A stretch of 42,510 bases of DNA. Origin: Terriglobales bacterium (lineage in GTDB: Bacteria; Acidobacteriota; Terriglobia; Bryobacterales; Bryobacteraceae). The DNA is taken from NCBI GenBank assembly GCA_021372245.1, contig JAJFUV010000319.1, positions 1 through 42,510 on the forward strand. Direction: 5' to 3'. A program made the position numbers and the translations under genes. Shown one piece after another: positions 31,138-41,155 of the stretch (position 1 is the first letter of the stretch; every line of letters begins with the position of its first letter). Under the pieces are notes generated by a model. That model was not told where the DNA came from. It worked only from the letters and a program-made list of their open reading frames with translations, and did not search any database.

Positions 31138-33474
31138 CTACCGGGCCTTGGCGAGGCCCGGTATCAGCGCGTCGAGGGCTTGGTGGATCTCCTCGACAAA
31201 AATAAACTCCATGTCGCGGCGTACGTCTTCGGGGATGTCGCGCAGGTCCTTGTTATTCGGCTTGGGCAGCACGATGCGCGAAATTCCTGCGCGCCGCGCC
31301 GCCAGGACCTTTTCTTTCACCCCGCCGATCGGCAGTACCAGCCCCGTCAGGGTGATCTCGCCCGTCATCGCGGTGTCCGAACGGACGGGTTTGCCTGTGT
31401 AAAGCGAAGTGAGCGCCGCGGCCATGGCCACGCCCGCCGAGGGGCCGTCCTTAGGCACTGCCCCGGCCGGGACGTGTATGTGCACGCCGATTTTCTGGAA
31501 CGCGGAGGCATCCAGCCCGAAATCGGCCGCATGCGCGCGCACATAGCTCTGCGCCGCTTTCGCCGATTCCTGCATCACATCGCCCAACTGGCCGGTGAGC
31601 GTGAGCCCTTGCCCATCGGGCAGCAGAATGGATTCGATGTAGAGCACCTCGCCGCCGGCCTCGGTCCAGGCCATCCCCGTCGCCACACCGGGTTGCAGTT
31701 CCCGGCGCGCCTGCTCGGGGAAGAAACGCTCCGGTCCCAGCAGGTCCGCAAGGTCCGCGGCTTTCACCTCCACAGGCTCCATTTGCCCAGTGGCGCGGCG
31801 CAAGGCTACCTTGCGCGCCACGCCTCCGATGGCGCGTTCGAGCTGCCGGAGCCCCGCTTCCCGCGTATAGCCTGAGATGATGCCGGCCAGCCCCTCGTCG
31901 GTAAAGCGGCAATCATCGTCCGTGAGACCGGTCTCTTTGAGCTGGCGCGGGATCAAGTACTTCCGCGCGATGATCATCTTCTCCTCGCGGCTGTAACCGG
32001 CCAGCCGCAGCATTTCCATGCGGTCCAGCAGGGGACGCGGGATCGAGTCCAGCGTATTCGCCGTAGTGATGAAGAAGACCTTGCTCAGATCGAACGCCAG
32101 GTCAAGGTAATTATCCCGGAATGTCTTGTTCTGCTCCGGATCCAGGATTTCCAGTAGCGCCGCCGCCGGATCGCCGCGGAAGTCGTGGCCCAATTTGTCC
32201 ACTTCGTCGAGCATCAGTACAGGGTTGTTGGATCCAGACCTGCGGATGGCCTGCAACACGCGGCCCGGCATGGCGCCTATATAAGTGCGCCGGTGCCCTC
32301 GCAGCTCGGCTTCGTCGTGCATGCCGCCCAGACTCATGCGCTCGAACTTGCGCCCGATGGCGCGGGCGATGGATTGCCCCAGCGATGTCTTGCCCACGCC
32401 CGGCGGGCCGACGAAGCACAAGATGGGCGCCTTGGCGCCGGGATTGAGCTTGAGCACCGCCAGGTGCTCCAGAATGCGCTCCTTTACCTCGGTGAGGTCA
32501 TAGTGGTCGTCGTCCAGAATGCCGCGCGCGCGAGCGATGTCCAATTCGCCTGCAACACTGGTCTGCCACGGCAATTCGCACATGAATTCCAGGTACGTGC
32601 GGATCACGTGATAGTCCGGCGCCGCCGCCGGCAGCCGCTCCAACCGGTTCAATTCGCGCTTGGCTTCCGTCTTCGCCTCTTCGGGCAAGCCGGCCTTTTC
32701 GAGCTGTTCACGAAGCAGGTCGACTTCGGCCTGTTCCGGGCTGCGCTCGCCCAGTTCCTGCTGGATGGCGCGCATCTGCTGCCGCAGGAAGTACTCCCGC
32801 TGCTCTTTGCCAAGTTCGTTCTGCACGTCGCCGGCAATCTTGCTGCGCAGCTCGAGCACCTGCACTTCGTAACGCAGATAGGTGTGCATCAGGCGCAGCG
32901 CGTCGGCGCGGGTCTGCGCCTCCAGCAGCGATTGCTCCTTCGCCAGGTCCAGGCTCAACAGCGAAGCCAGGAAGTACACCAGCTTTATGGGATCTTCCGA
33001 TCCGGCGAGCATCCGGCTGATTTCCTGGCTTGCCTGCGGCTGCGCGATCGTGATTGCCTGCGAGGCAAGCTGCAACACCTCCCGCTGCAAGGCCTCCACC
33101 TCCGGTCCCATGTCCTCGGGCATCGGCATGGACTGCACGCGCGCCCGCAGGTAAGGCTCGGTCTCGACAATGCCTAGAACGCTCACGCGCTCCAAGCCGA
33201 CCACCAGGACCTCCAGCGCATGTTCGGTGCGGTTTACCTTGCGGATGGCGGCCCTTGCGCCCACCGCATAAAGATCACCCTGCTTTGGCACGTCCGCGTT
33301 GGGATCGCGCTGCGCCACCACCAGGATTTCCTTTTCCTCGGTTCCGAGTGCGGCTTCCACCGCGGCCACCGAATTGGGCCGGCCTACGGCGAGCGGCATG
33401 GGCAGGAACGGGAACAGCGCACTGTTTTTCAGCGGTAATACCGGTAGCGTGTTGACAGGTTTCTTTTCAGCCAT
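31138..33474 (-). CDS. lon: Endopeptidase La (Lon protease)
   Basis: 778 residues from ATG 33474. The N-terminal substrate-binding domain (about 8-200) begins '[20 protein letters not shown]'. The AAA+ module has Walker A '[10 protein letters not shown]' near 353 and Walker B '[10 protein letters not shown]'. The proteolytic domain has the Ser-Lys dyad: Ser679 in '[12 protein letters not shown]' and Lys720 in '[10 protein letters not shown]', almost the same numbering as E. coli Lon. It degrades misfolded and regulatory proteins. The start lies inside the last codons of clpB (8-base overlap), so translation is coupled to it. The longer frame to 33522 is rejected because it would overlap clpB further. 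Confidence 0.97.
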   Translation of the reverse strand: MAEKKPVNTLPVLPLKNSALFPFLPMPLAVGRPNSVAAVEAALGTEEKEILVVAQRDPNADVPKQGDLYAVGARAAIRKVNRTEHALEVLVVGLERVSVLGIVETEPYLRARVQSMPMPEDMGPEVEALQREVLQLASQAITIAQPQASQEISRMLAGSEDPIKLVYFLASLLSLDLAKEQSLLEAQTRADALRLMHTYLRYEVQVLELRSKIAGDVQNELGKEQREYFLRQQMRAIQQELGERSPEQAEVDLLREQLEKAGLPEEAKTEAKRELNRLERLPAAAPDYHVIRTYLEFMCELPWQTSVAGELDIARARGILDDDHYDLTEVKERILEHLAVLKLNPGAKAPILCFVGPPGVGKTSLGQSIARAIGRKFERMSLGGMHDEAELRGHRRTYIGAMPGRVLQAIRRSGSNNPVLMLDEVDKLGHDFRGDPAAALLEILDPEQNKTFRDNYLDLAFDLSKVFFITTANTLDSIPRPLLDRMEMLRLAGYSREEKMIIARKYLIPRQLKETGLTDDDCRFTDEGLAGIISGYTREAGLRQLERAIGGVARKVALRRATGQMEPVEVKAADLADLLGPERFFPEQARRELQPGVATGMAWTEAGGEVLYIESILLPDGQGLTLTGQLGDVMQESAKAAQSYVRAHAADFGLDASAFQKIGVHIHVPAGAVPKDGPSAGVAMAAALTSLYTGKPVRSDTAMTGEITLTGLVLPIGGVKEKVLAARRAGISRIVLPKPNNKDLRDIPEDVRRDMEFIFVEEIHQALDALIPGLAKAR

Positions 33475-36052
33475 GTTGCGTCTCTTTCCCGGACGGCGTT
33501 GCTGCCGAGAATTGTAATTCATCCCGGCCCGCCACGTGGTCCACTTGGACCGTCTGACCGTCTCTCAACTCGCCGGCCAGGATCTTGCGTGCCAGCGGCG
33601 TTTCCACTTCTCTTTGGATGGCCCGCTTCAGAGGACGCGCACCGAAGGCGGGGTCGTACCCCGTCTTGACCAGAAACTCACGCGTCGCCTCGCTCAACTC
33701 GAGCACAATGTGACGTTCCGCAAGCCGCGCCCGCAAAGCTTCCAGTTGGATGTCCACGATCTTCTTCAGCTGTTCCTCGCCGAGCGAGTGGAACTGAATG
33801 ATCTCATCCACGCGGTTCAGGAATTCCGGCCGGAAGTGCGCGCGCAGGCTCTCCCGCGGATCGCCTTCCACCGGAATGTTGGACGTCATGATGAGAATCG
33901 TGTTCTTGAAGTCCACAGTGCGGCCCTGGCCGTCTGTCAGTCGTCCGTCGTCCAGGATCTGCAGCATCACATTAAAGACGTCGTGATGCGCCTTCTCGAT
34001 TTCATCGAACAGCACCACCGAGTACGGCCGCCTCCGGACGGCTTCGGTAAGCTGACCGCCTTCTTCGTAACCCACGTATCCCGGGGGCGCGCCAATCAAC
34101 CGCGCCACGGTGTGACGCTCCTGGTACTCCGACATGTCGATGCGGATCATAGCCCGCTCGTCGTCGAACAGGAACTGTGCCAGCGCGCGCGCCAGCTCGG
34201 TCTTGCCTACACCCGTAGGCCCCAGGAAAATGAAGCTGCCGATGGGCCGCCGGGGATCCTTCAATCCCGACCGCGCCCTCAGTACCGCCTGTGCCACCGC
34301 GCTGACGGCTTCGTCCTGCCCCACAACCCTGCGGTGCAGCACTTCTTCCAGGTGCAGCAGTTTTTGCACTTCGCCTTCGAGCAGCCGCGACACGGGCACG
34401 CCCGTCCAGCGGCTCACCACCTCGGCGATGTCTTCCTCGTCCACCTCTTCCTTGATCAGGCGGCTACCCTTGGTCGCGGCAATTGCGTCCGTCTTGGCTT
34501 TGAAATCGCGTTCGAGTGAGGCGAGCTTGCCATATTTCAGTTCCGCCACCCGGTTCAGGTCGTAGCTGCGCTCGGCCTTCTCGATTTCTTGCTTGGTCTG
34601 CTCGATTTCAGCGCGCAGTTTACGCACTTCGCCTACGCTTGCCTTTTCCGCCTGCCAGCGCGCCTGTATGCCCGCCGAGGACGCCTTGGTCTCGGCGAGT
34701 TCCTTCTCCAACCGCGCCAGCCGCTCGCGCGAGGCGTCGTCGGTCTCTTTCTTCAATGCCGCGCGCTCGATTTCGAGCTGCATCACGCGGCGCGTGGCTT
34801 CGTCCAGCTCCGCTGGCATGGAGTCGATCTCGGTGCGCAATTTGGCCGCGGCTTCGTCCACCAGGTCGATGGCTTTGTCCGGCAGGAAGCGGTCCGTGAT
34901 GTAGCGGTTCGATAGCGTCGCCGCCGCCACCAGCGCAGCGTCCTTGATGCGCACGCCGTGGTGCACTTCGTAACGTTCCTTGAGGCCGCGCAGGATCGAG
35001 ATAGTGTCCTCGACCGACGGCTGATCCACCATCACCGGCTGGAACCGCCGCTCCAGGGCGGCGTCCTTTTCGATGTGTTTGCGGTATTCGTCCAGAGTCG
35101 TGGCGCCGATGCAATGCAGTTCGCCGCGCGCCAGCATGGGTTTCAGCAGGTTGCCGGCGTCCATGGCACCCTCGGCTTTACCAGCGCCCACCACCGTGTG
35201 CAGCTCGTCTATAAAGAGGATGATGTCGCCTTCGGACGACTGCACTTCCTTCAGGACTGCCTTCAGGCGCTCTTCGAATTCGCCGCGGAATTTTGCGCCT
35301 GCAATCAGCGACCCCATATCCAGCACCACCACGCGGCGGTGCTTCAGTCCCTCGGGCACGTCGCCGCGCACGATGCGCTGTGCCAGGCCTTCGACAATGG
35401 CCGTCTTTCCCACGCCGGGCTCGCCTATCAGGACCGGGTTGTTCTTGGTGCGGCGCGAAAGCACCTGGATCACGCGCCGGATTTCCTCGTCACGGCCGAT
35501 CACCGGGTCCAACTTGCCCTGGGACGCCAGAGCGGTCAGATCACGCCCGTAGCGCTCCAAAGCCTGGTAAGTCGTCTCGGGCGTGGGTGTGGTGACGCGC
35601 TGGTTGCCGCGCACTTCGGCCAGCGCCTTCATCAGGTTTTCGCGCGTGAGGCCGGCTTCCTTCAGGATGCGGCCGGTCGCACCACCATCCCCGGTCGCCG
35701 CCAGCAGGATATGCTCGACGGAGACGTAGTCGTCCTTGAGGCGCTTGGCCTCGTCTTCGGCGCCGGTCAACAGGCGCTGCGAACGGCCGGTGATATAAAT
35801 CTGGTCCGGCGGCGTCCCGGCGCCCGTGCTCACTTTCGGCAGTGAATTGAGCGTCTCCGTGAGCCGGCGATGAACCAGTTCAGGTTTGACTTGCGCCTTG
35901 ATGAGCAGGGCGGGGACCAAGCCGCCATCCTGCTCGATGAGGGCGGCCAGCAAATGCTCGACGTCAATCTGCTGGTGAGAAAGCCGTACGGCGAGCGATT
36001 GACCCTCGCGGATGGCCTCCTGCGACTTCTCGGTAAAACGGTTGAGGTCCAT
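33467..36052 (-). CDS. clpB: ATP-dependent chaperone ClpB
   Basis: 861 residues. Repeated Clp_N motifs (1-145) are followed by NBD1 with Walker A 'GEPGVGKT' near 205, the long coiled-coil M domain (about 410-525, rich in Glu, Arg and Lys) and NBD2 with Walker A 'GPTGVGKT' near 605 and the '[22 protein letters not shown]' pore region, given here in part ([14 protein letters not shown]). No IGL/IGF ClpP-loop is seen, so it is a disaggregase that works with DnaK and not a protease subunit. It is the first gene of a transcript with lon. A repeat-bearing AT-rich region precedes it. Confidence 0.97.
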   Translation of the reverse strand: MDLNRFTEKSQEAIREGQSLAVRLSHQQIDVEHLLAALIEQDGGLVPALLIKAQVKPELVHRRLTETLNSLPKVSTGAGTPPDQIYITGRSQRLLTGAEDEAKRLKDDYVSVEHILLAATGDGGATGRILKEAGLTRENLMKALAEVRGNQRVTTPTPETTYQALERYGRDLTALASQGKLDPVIGRDEEIRRVIQVLSRRTKNNPVLIGEPGVGKTAIVEGLAQRIVRGDVPEGLKHRRVVVLDMGSLIAGAKFRGEFEERLKAVLKEVQSSEGDIILFIDELHTVVGAGKAEGAMDAGNLLKPMLARGELHCIGATTLDEYRKHIEKDAALERRFQPVMVDQPSVEDTISILRGLKERYEVHHGVRIKDAALVAAATLSNRYITDRFLPDKAIDLVDEAAAKLRTEIDSMPAELDEATRRVMQLEIERAALKKETDDASRERLARLEKELAETKASSAGIQARWQAEKASVGEVRKLRAEIEQTKQEIEKAERSYDLNRVAELKYGKLASLERDFKAKTDAIAATKGSRLIKEEVDEEDIAEVVSRWTGVPVSRLLEGEVQKLLHLEEVLHRRVVGQDEAVSAVAQAVLRARSGLKDPRRPIGSFIFLGPTGVGKTELARALAQFLFDDERAMIRIDMSEYQERHTVARLIGAPPGYVGYEEGGQLTEAVRRRPYSVVLFDEIEKAHHDVFNVMLQILDDGRLTDGQGRTVDFKNTILIMTSNIPVEGDPRESLRAHFRPEFLNRVDEIIQFHSLGEEQLKKIVDIQLEALRARLAERHIVLELSEATREFLVKTGYDPAFGARPLKRAIQREVETPLARKILAGELRDGQTVQVDHVAGRDELQFSAATPSGKETQHG

Positions 36053-36060
36053 AATCTCTG

Positions 36061-36101
36061 TTCCTTAGTGTATCACTATCAAATATCATAAGTCGATACT
36101 T
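36061..36101 (-). promoter_or_regulatory. Putative promoter and repeats upstream of clpB
   Basis: On the minus strand CGACTT (36095-36090), a 17-base spacer and TACACT (36072-36067). Within the spacer the plus strand has TATCA three times (36071-36075, 36077-36081, 36084-36088), and AAGT-cgat-ACTT (36090-36101) overlaps the -35. No HspR-type HAIR or CIRCE element is present. A heat-shock regulator binding here is a guess. Confidence 0.35.
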
Positions 36102-36151
36102 GTTAGATTTAAAGACCTGGACAGCTACCGGATTGCCCGCCGAAGCCTTCT

Positions 36152-37042
36152 CTATCGCTCCAGTTTCTCAACTAAATCCAATGGAATGTTGGCATTAACA
36201 TGAACCACGCGCTCTTGTTGCTCTACCGTTACCGAATCGTACAAACGCAGTAACTCCCGTTTTCCGTCCGGCGTGGACAGCCGCCCCATCCCGATCAGCC
36301 CCTTGATGGCGTCGTGCGTCCTTTTGGCGTCCTGTGGTGTGGAAGTGTCAATTTTTGCAGCAAGATCCGCGCTCTTTCGCAGGTCCGCCCAGGCCGTCAC
36401 TTCCTTTATCGAGCCGAACATCTGCGGCGGGATGGTCAAGCTGCCGGCTTGGGAGGTGGGAAGATGGAGCTTGTCGAATAGCCCTGTGGCGACCACCCAC
36501 ACCTGGCTTGTGGCCGGGACGGTCGCGACGCGATCGAGCAGTGGTTTCGGCGGGGCCGGGCCGCGTTCGCGACGGTCGAGCGCCGCACGCAGCGCGGCGG
36601 CGGGTCCGGCGAGAGCCGTCGAGTCATTCAGAAACACGACGGCGGCCTGCTCGGTACCTGTGAGCGTGTAGCCCTTGTAGGTGAAGCGCCGGGCGCCGGC
36701 CTGGGCGAGCGCCGGTTCCACACCGGACGGCGAGAACTTCCCTCGCGCCATGGCCACCGCGCTCTTTCCGTCGCTCGCTACAAGCAACTCCCGGATATCC
36801 TTGCGGGGATCGAGCCCGGTGCGCTTGGCGAACTCGTCCAGTTGAGGCTGCGGCTTGGCCACTACCCAGCGCCGGTAGAATTCGGTCGAGCGCAGCGCGT
36901 CGGCTTTCACGCCCGCCAACATCACAGAGTCGGGTGGAATCAGACTGCTCAGCGCCGGATCGATCGTGATGGTTTGGGAAGCGCGCCGCGCGCACCCGGA
37001 GAATGCCAGGAGCGCCGCCGCAAGAAGAGCGGTTTTTCGCAT
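36152..37042 (-). CDS. Lipoprotein, function unknown
   Basis: 296 residues with a type II signal peptide: hydrophobic leader MRKTALLAAALLAF, then SGC with the lipobox Cys17. The mature part has 'LIPPDSVMLAGVKADALR', 'TEQAAVVFLNDSTALAG' and a repeated alpha/beta pattern but no cysteines, metal or catalytic motif. It is encoded directly after the ABC-2 permease gene (1-base overlap) on the same transcript, so it may work with the exporter or merely share its control. The family is not recognised. The 3' end lies about 100 bases from clpB on the same strand. Confidence 0.78.
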   Translation of the reverse strand: MRKTALLAAALLAFSGCARRASQTITIDPALSSLIPPDSVMLAGVKADALRSTEFYRRWVVAKPQPQLDEFAKRTGLDPRKDIRELLVASDGKSAVAMARGKFSPSGVEPALAQAGARRFTYKGYTLTGTEQAAVVFLNDSTALAGPAAALRAALDRRERGPAPPKPLLDRVATVPATSQVWVVATGLFDKLHLPTSQAGSLTIPPQMFGSIKEVTAWADLRKSADLAAKIDTSTPQDAKRTHDAIKGLIGMGRLSTPDGKRELLRLYDSVTVEQQERVVHVNANIPLDLVEKLER

Positions 37043-37881
37043 CAGAAATCCTTTTTCGAGAAAATGTACAGCGAGAGCGACAATACCGCAAGGGCGAACA
37101 ACCCGCTGGTGGCGAGCGGCATCAGCGAATCCACGCGATCCCCACGCACCAGGTTCAGCGTGATGCGCCCCACGTCGAACACCTTGGGTAGCATTTCATA
37201 GAGCGCGCGCCACAGCCAGCGCGACCACTCAGAGCTGAGCAGCTTCTCGGCGATCGTGTGCTGGGCCAGGATGGGGCTCATCAGGCCCAAGCCGATGGTG
37301 ACCATGGTGCTCACCGCGGAGCTTTCGAACAGCACGCCGGTCAGCACAACCACCGAGAGCAGCACCGCGAAGATGAACACCGTGGTGGCGATCGCATAAA
37401 GGAATCCTGGCGACCACACGCCCGTCTTCCAGCCGAAAATCAGCCACACGCTGGCAATCAGGTAGGCTACGTTCAGCCCCACCACGGCCAGGTTGCCCAG
37501 GTAGCGCCCCAGCAGGATCTGCCAGCGGCGGACCGGCTTCGAGAGCAGCAACTCGATGCGCCCGGGTTCGAGCACGGTAGGCACCAGGCCGGAACTCGCG
37601 AAGACGGCAAGCGCCATGCCCCACGTGTAGAGGAACGTCGCGATGCCGCCGTGGACCTGGCGCACCAGTCGGCTCACGTCGGTCATCTTCCGGTTGGTCT
37701 GGCCGAACAGCGTCACCGTGGCCATGGCGCCTTCGACCACGTCGATCTTCATGAGGAACAGGAAGAACAGGATCAGGGCCGTCGAGAGGCCGAACAGCGC
37801 CCAGAAGATCTTGCGCGCCATAGCTTCGCGGAAGGTATCCGAGACGAGCGCGCAGCCGGCGATCAGGTCGTGTTTATGCAT
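37042..37881 (-). CDS. ABC-2 type transporter permease
   Basis: 279 residues with six hydrophobic segments. 'IFWALFGLSTALILFFLFLM' near 25-45 is the first; 'LEPGRIELLLSKPVRRWQILLGRYLGN' near 107-133, here in parts (GRIELLLSKPV, QILLGRYLGN), matches the cytosolic coupling loop of NosY/ABC-2 permeases. It is the membrane part of an exporter with the ATPase encoded just upstream (8-base overlap). The substrate is not known: such pairs carry lipids, polysaccharide, drugs or are needed for protein assembly. Confidence 0.88.
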   Translation of the reverse strand: MHKHDLIAGCALVSDTFREAMARKIFWALFGLSTALILFFLFLMKIDVVEGAMATVTLFGQTNRKMTDVSRLVRQVHGGIATFLYTWGMALAVFASSGLVPTVLEPGRIELLLSKPVRRWQILLGRYLGNLAVVGLNVAYLIASVWLIFGWKTGVWSPGFLYAIATTVFIFAVLLSVVVLTGVLFESSAVSTMVTIGLGLMSPILAQHTIAEKLLSSEWSRWLWRALYEMLPKVFDVGRITLNLVRGDRVDSLMPLATSGLFALAVLSLSLYIFSKKDF

Positions 37882-38797
37882 CGACGGTCCTCACAAAGAC
37901 GTCTTCCAGCGTGCTCGAAGCGATGGTCAGGCTCTCGATAGTGCATTGCTCGGCACGGAGCAGGTCGATGGCTGCGTTGGCCAGTTCCTGGGTTGCGAAC
38001 AGGAACTCCGCCGAGCCATTCTGCGCCGCCACGCGCGTGGCCTTAGCCCGTAGAGCTTCAATCAGGCGTTCGCCCGCCCCTTTGGCGACAAGCTTGTAGC
38101 CGCTGCCGGCGGTGAGGTCCTTCACGCACCCGGTCAGTGCGACCTTGCCCTTGTGTAGAATGGCCACCTCATGGCAGTACAACTCCACTTCCACCAGCAG
38201 ATGCGAGTTGATGAAGATGGTCGTGCCCTTCTGCTCCAACTCGTGCAGGATCTCGCGGATCTGGCGCCGGCCGATGGGGTCCACACCGTCCGTTGGTTCG
38301 TCGAGCAGCAACAGGGCGGGGGAGTGCATCATCGCCTGGGCCAGTCCCAACCGCTGCAGCATTCCTTTCGAATACTTGCCGATGCGTACGCCGCCCCACT
38401 TGTCCAAACCCACCAGTTCGAGCAGTTCGGGGATGCGCTTGCGGCGCGGCCCATGCTCCATGCCGCTCAAGGCGGCATAGAAATCGAGCATGCCAGCGCC
38501 AGTGAAATAGGTGGGGAACCGATGGTTTTCCGGCAAGTACCCGGCCGGCCGCCGGGCTTCGGCCAGGCGCGCGTCATGGCCGAACAAACGCGCTTCTCCG
38601 GCCGTGGGGTGAACGGCCGAAAGCAGCAGTTTCACGAAAGTGGTCTTGCCCGCGCCGTTCGGCCCCAGCAGGCCATAAGTGGTTCCGCGGGGGACCTGGA
38701 GCGTGATGCCGTCCACGGCCCGCACCTCGCGGCGCCTCCACCGCGAACGGAAGATCTTGGTCAGGCCCTGAGTCTCGATGGCGTAGTCGCCGTTCAT
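37874..38797 (-). CDS. ABC-2 type transporter ATP-binding protein
   Basis: 307 residues from ATG 38797; TTG codons just upstream could extend it by four residues. Walker A is 'GPNGAGKTTF', the Q-loop lies in 'AGYLPENHRFP', the signature is 'YSKGMLQRLGLA', Walker B is 'LLLLDEPTDGVDP' and the switch His is in 'INSHLLVEVE'. The C-terminal 80 residues form the small extra domain of CcmA/NatA-type exporter ATPases. It energises the ABC-2 permease encoded next. The gap to the mnmA stop is 53 bases. Confidence 0.93.
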   Translation of the reverse strand: MNGDYAIETQGLTKIFRSRWRRREVRAVDGITLQVPRGTTYGLLGPNGAGKTTFVKLLLSAVHPTAGEARLFGHDARLAEARRPAGYLPENHRFPTYFTGAGMLDFYAALSGMEHGPRRKRIPELLELVGLDKWGGVRIGKYSKGMLQRLGLAQAMMHSPALLLLDEPTDGVDPIGRRQIREILHELEQKGTTIFINSHLLVEVELYCHEVAILHKGKVALTGCVKDLTAGSGYKLVAKGAGERLIEALRAKATRVAAQNGSAEFLFATQELANAAIDLLRAEQCTIESLTIASSTLEDVFVRTVDA

Positions 38798-38850
38798 ATG
38801 TCCCAACAAATGGACAACGCACCCGGTCTCGCGACTGTTCCCTGAGTTTT

Positions 38851-39972
38851 CTAGTCCGGCCGGGAATCGATCCAGCCGCCGCCCAGGACAAGGTCGCCCT
38901 GATAGAATACCGCCGCTTGTCCCGGCGTGACGGCCCGCTGCGGTTCGTCGAAGACCACCTCGACTCTGGCCCCGCCCTCGATCGCCGCGACGGTGGCGGC
39001 GGCAGCCACGTGCTTGTTGCGAATCTTCACGTCGGCGCGCACCGTCTCGCCGGGTACTTCAATCGAAAGCCAATTCACCTTCGACGCCGTCAGTCGCTTG
39101 CACAACAGCTCCTCGTCCGGTCCGACAATCACGCGTTGCGTGGCGGAGTCGGTCGCAATCACATACAGCGGCGTCCCAGCGGCGATGCCCAGGCCTCGGC
39201 GCTGGCCCACGGTGAAGTTGTGCACGCCCGCGTGCCGGCCGAGGACAAGTCCGTCCATGGTGATGATTTCACCGTGCGTCTCAGGCCTCGGCGTGCCCTG
39301 TTCGGTCATGTATGCATTCAGGAACGCCGCGTAATCGCCGTTCGGCACAAAACAGATCTCCTGGCTGTCGTCCTTCTCGGCAACGGGGAGTTCGAACGTG
39401 CGCGCCAGTTCGCGCACCTCCGGCTTGGTCATCTCTCCCAACGGAAACAAGGTGCGGGAAAGTTGCTCCTGGGTGAGTCCGAACAGGAAGTAGGTCTGGT
39501 CCTTGGCCGGGTCGGCGCCGCGCCGCAATTGATAACGGCCGATTGCCGGATCGCGCGTGATGCGCGCGTAGTGGCCGGTGGCGATGCGTTCGGCGCCCAA
39601 CCCCGCGGCGGTCTCCAGGAACTCGTCGAACTTCAGGAAGTTGTTGCACAGCGTGCAGGGAATGGGCGTGCGTCCCGCCAGGTATTCGTCGAGGAATGGC
39701 CGCACGACTTCCCGCTCGAAACGCTCCTCGAAATTGAGCACGTAGTAAGGAATGCCCAAATTCTCAGCTACGCGGCGCGCGTCATAGACATCATCCAGTG
39801 AACAGCAGCGTCCACCTGTCGTACCGGCCGCAAGCCCGGGTAGACGGCGCTGGTTCCATAGCTGCATGGTCAGGCCGATCACCTTGTGCCCTTCGCGCGC
39901 AAGCATCGCCGCCGCTGTCGAGCTGTCGACGCCGCCGCTCATGGCCACAGCAATGGTGTGCGTGTCAGACAC
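38851..39972 (-). CDS. mnmA: tRNA-specific 2-thiouridylase MnmA
   Basis: 373 residues from GTG 39972, chosen because it gives the family length and keeps the first strand 'IAVAMSGGVDSS' (PP-loop at 11-18). Catalytic cysteines are Cys109 in 'TPIPCTLCNNFLKFDEF' and Cys207 in 'DSQEICFVP'. The conserved 'ATGHYARI' and 'KDQTYFLFGL' regions are present and the C-terminal beta-barrel domain begins near 290. The enzyme forms s2U at position 34 of tRNA Glu, Gln and Lys with sulfur from a cysteine desulfurase. It overlaps that gene by 8 bases, which argues for direct sulfur transfer. The longer frame to 40182 is out-of-frame overlap. Confidence 0.95.
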   Translation of the reverse strand: MSDTHTIAVAMSGGVDSSTAAAMLAREGHKVIGLTMQLWNQRRLPGLAAGTTGGRCCSLDDVYDARRVAENLGIPYYVLNFEERFEREVVRPFLDEYLAGRTPIPCTLCNNFLKFDEFLETAAGLGAERIATGHYARITRDPAIGRYQLRRGADPAKDQTYFLFGLTQEQLSRTLFPLGEMTKPEVRELARTFELPVAEKDDSQEICFVPNGDYAAFLNAYMTEQGTPRPETHGEIITMDGLVLGRHAGVHNFTVGQRRGLGIAAGTPLYVIATDSATQRVIVGPDEELLCKRLTASKVNWLSIEVPGETVRADVKIRNKHVAAAATVAAIEGGARVEVVFDEPQRAVTPGQAAVFYQGDLVLGGGWIDSRPD

Positions 39973-41128
39973 AGGCGCTCCAACGGGCCGAAACGCCGCG
40001 CAGGCGCGCCACGGACTGCTCGACCGCTTCGGCCAGCGCATCCACCTGTTCCACCGTATTCGAACGGCCCAGCGAAAACCGCAGGCTCGCGCGGGCGCGC
40101 TCGGCCGAAAGGCCCATAGCCGAGAGTACGTGCGAAGGCTCCACCGCGCCGCTCGAGCAGGCCGAACCGGTCGAGACTGCAAAACCTGCCAGGTCGAGTG
40201 CGATCACCAGCGCTTCGCCCTGTACGCCGTCGAACCAGATGTTGGTGGTGTTCGGGACGCGGGCAGCGCGCCCGCCGTTTACTCCCGCCGCCGGAACGCG
40301 TCCGAGGATGGCGTTCTCCAGGCGGTCGCGCAGTTGCCCCAAACGCTGTGCTTCGGAATCCAGATCGCGCCGTGCCGCGTTTACGGCTGCAGCCAGCGCC
40401 ACCGCGCTCGCAACGTTTTCGGTTCCCGCACGCCGGTCGCGCTCGTGATGGCCGCCCCGGATGATGGGTTCCAGGACGGTGCCGTTGCGCACGTAAAGCG
40501 CTCCAATGCCCTTCGGTGCGTAGATCTTGTGCCCGCTGATCGAGTAGAGGTCCACGCCCAGTGCACGCACATCTCCGCTCAATTTGCCGAAGGCCTGCAC
40601 ACCGTCCGAGTGCATGAGGGCGCCGGCTTCGTGCGCGATTGCCGCGATTTCCCCGATGGGCTGTACCACGCCCGTCTCGTTGTTCGCCTGCATCACGGAG
40701 ACCAGAACGGTGTCGGGCCGCAATGCGCACCGGACGTCCTCCGGATCGACGACTCCGTTCGAGTCCGGATCAAGGTAGGCCACCGCGTGGCCCTCGCGTT
40801 CAAGTTCGCGGCAGGCAGCGAGCACCGCCGGATGTTCAATGGATGTGGTGATGATGTGCGCGATCCTGCGGGTTGCACGTACCACGCCGAACAGAGCCAG
40901 GTTGTCGGCTTCCGTGCCGCCGCTCACCAGCACGATTTCGTTCGCATCGCATCCCAATACGCCGGCCAGCTCGCGTCGGGCCTGTTCGAGCTGCTGCTTG
41001 GCCGCCTGGCCGTAATAGTGGATACTGGAAGCGTTCCCGTGCGTCTGGCGAAGACACGCGACCATTGCATCCAGCACCTCGCCAGACACGGGTGTCGTCG
41101 CGTTATGGTCGAAATAGAAGCGATTCAC
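39965..41128 (-). CDS. Cysteine desulfurase (NifS/IscS/YrvO-like)
   Basis: 387 residues, PLP enzyme of the group I desulfurases. The PLP Lys201 lies in 'SISGHKIYAPKG', the substrate-activated Cys324 in the mobile loop 'STGSACSSG', and 'HNATTPV' at the N terminus and 'GGTEADNLA' near 70 are the usual anchors. It takes sulfur from cysteine for tRNA thiolation and possibly Fe-S clusters. Its overlap with mnmA is the same arrangement as yrvO-mnmA in Bacillus subtilis. No IscU or TusA gene is nearby. It is divergent from the SAM hydrolase gene with a 27-base spacer. Confidence 0.95.
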   Translation of the reverse strand: MNRFYFDHNATTPVSGEVLDAMVACLRQTHGNASSIHYYGQAAKQQLEQARRELAGVLGCDANEIVLVSGGTEADNLALFGVVRATRRIAHIITTSIEHPAVLAACRELEREGHAVAYLDPDSNGVVDPEDVRCALRPDTVLVSVMQANNETGVVQPIGEIAAIAHEAGALMHSDGVQAFGKLSGDVRALGVDLYSISGHKIYAPKGIGALYVRNGTVLEPIIRGGHHERDRRAGTENVASAVALAAAVNAARRDLDSEAQRLGQLRDRLENAILGRVPAAGVNGGRAARVPNTTNIWFDGVQGEALVIALDLAGFAVSTGSACSSGAVEPSHVLSAMGLSAERARASLRFSLGRSNTVEQVDALAEAVEQSVARLRGVSARWSACV

Positions 41129-41155
41129 GAGAAGTTACTTTCATTTTAGCAGCCC

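Noticed and set aside
36053..36110. HspR (HAIR) or HrcA (CIRCE) operator upstream of clpB
   Set aside because: Neither CTTGAGT-N7-ACTCAAG nor TTAGCACTC-N9-GAGTGCTAA is present, only short TATCA repeats and a 4-bp inverted repeat.
39973..40182. Longer N terminus for MnmA
   Set aside because: The extension is the desulfurase gene in another frame, rich in Arg and Ala, and MnmA proteins start shortly before the PP-loop.
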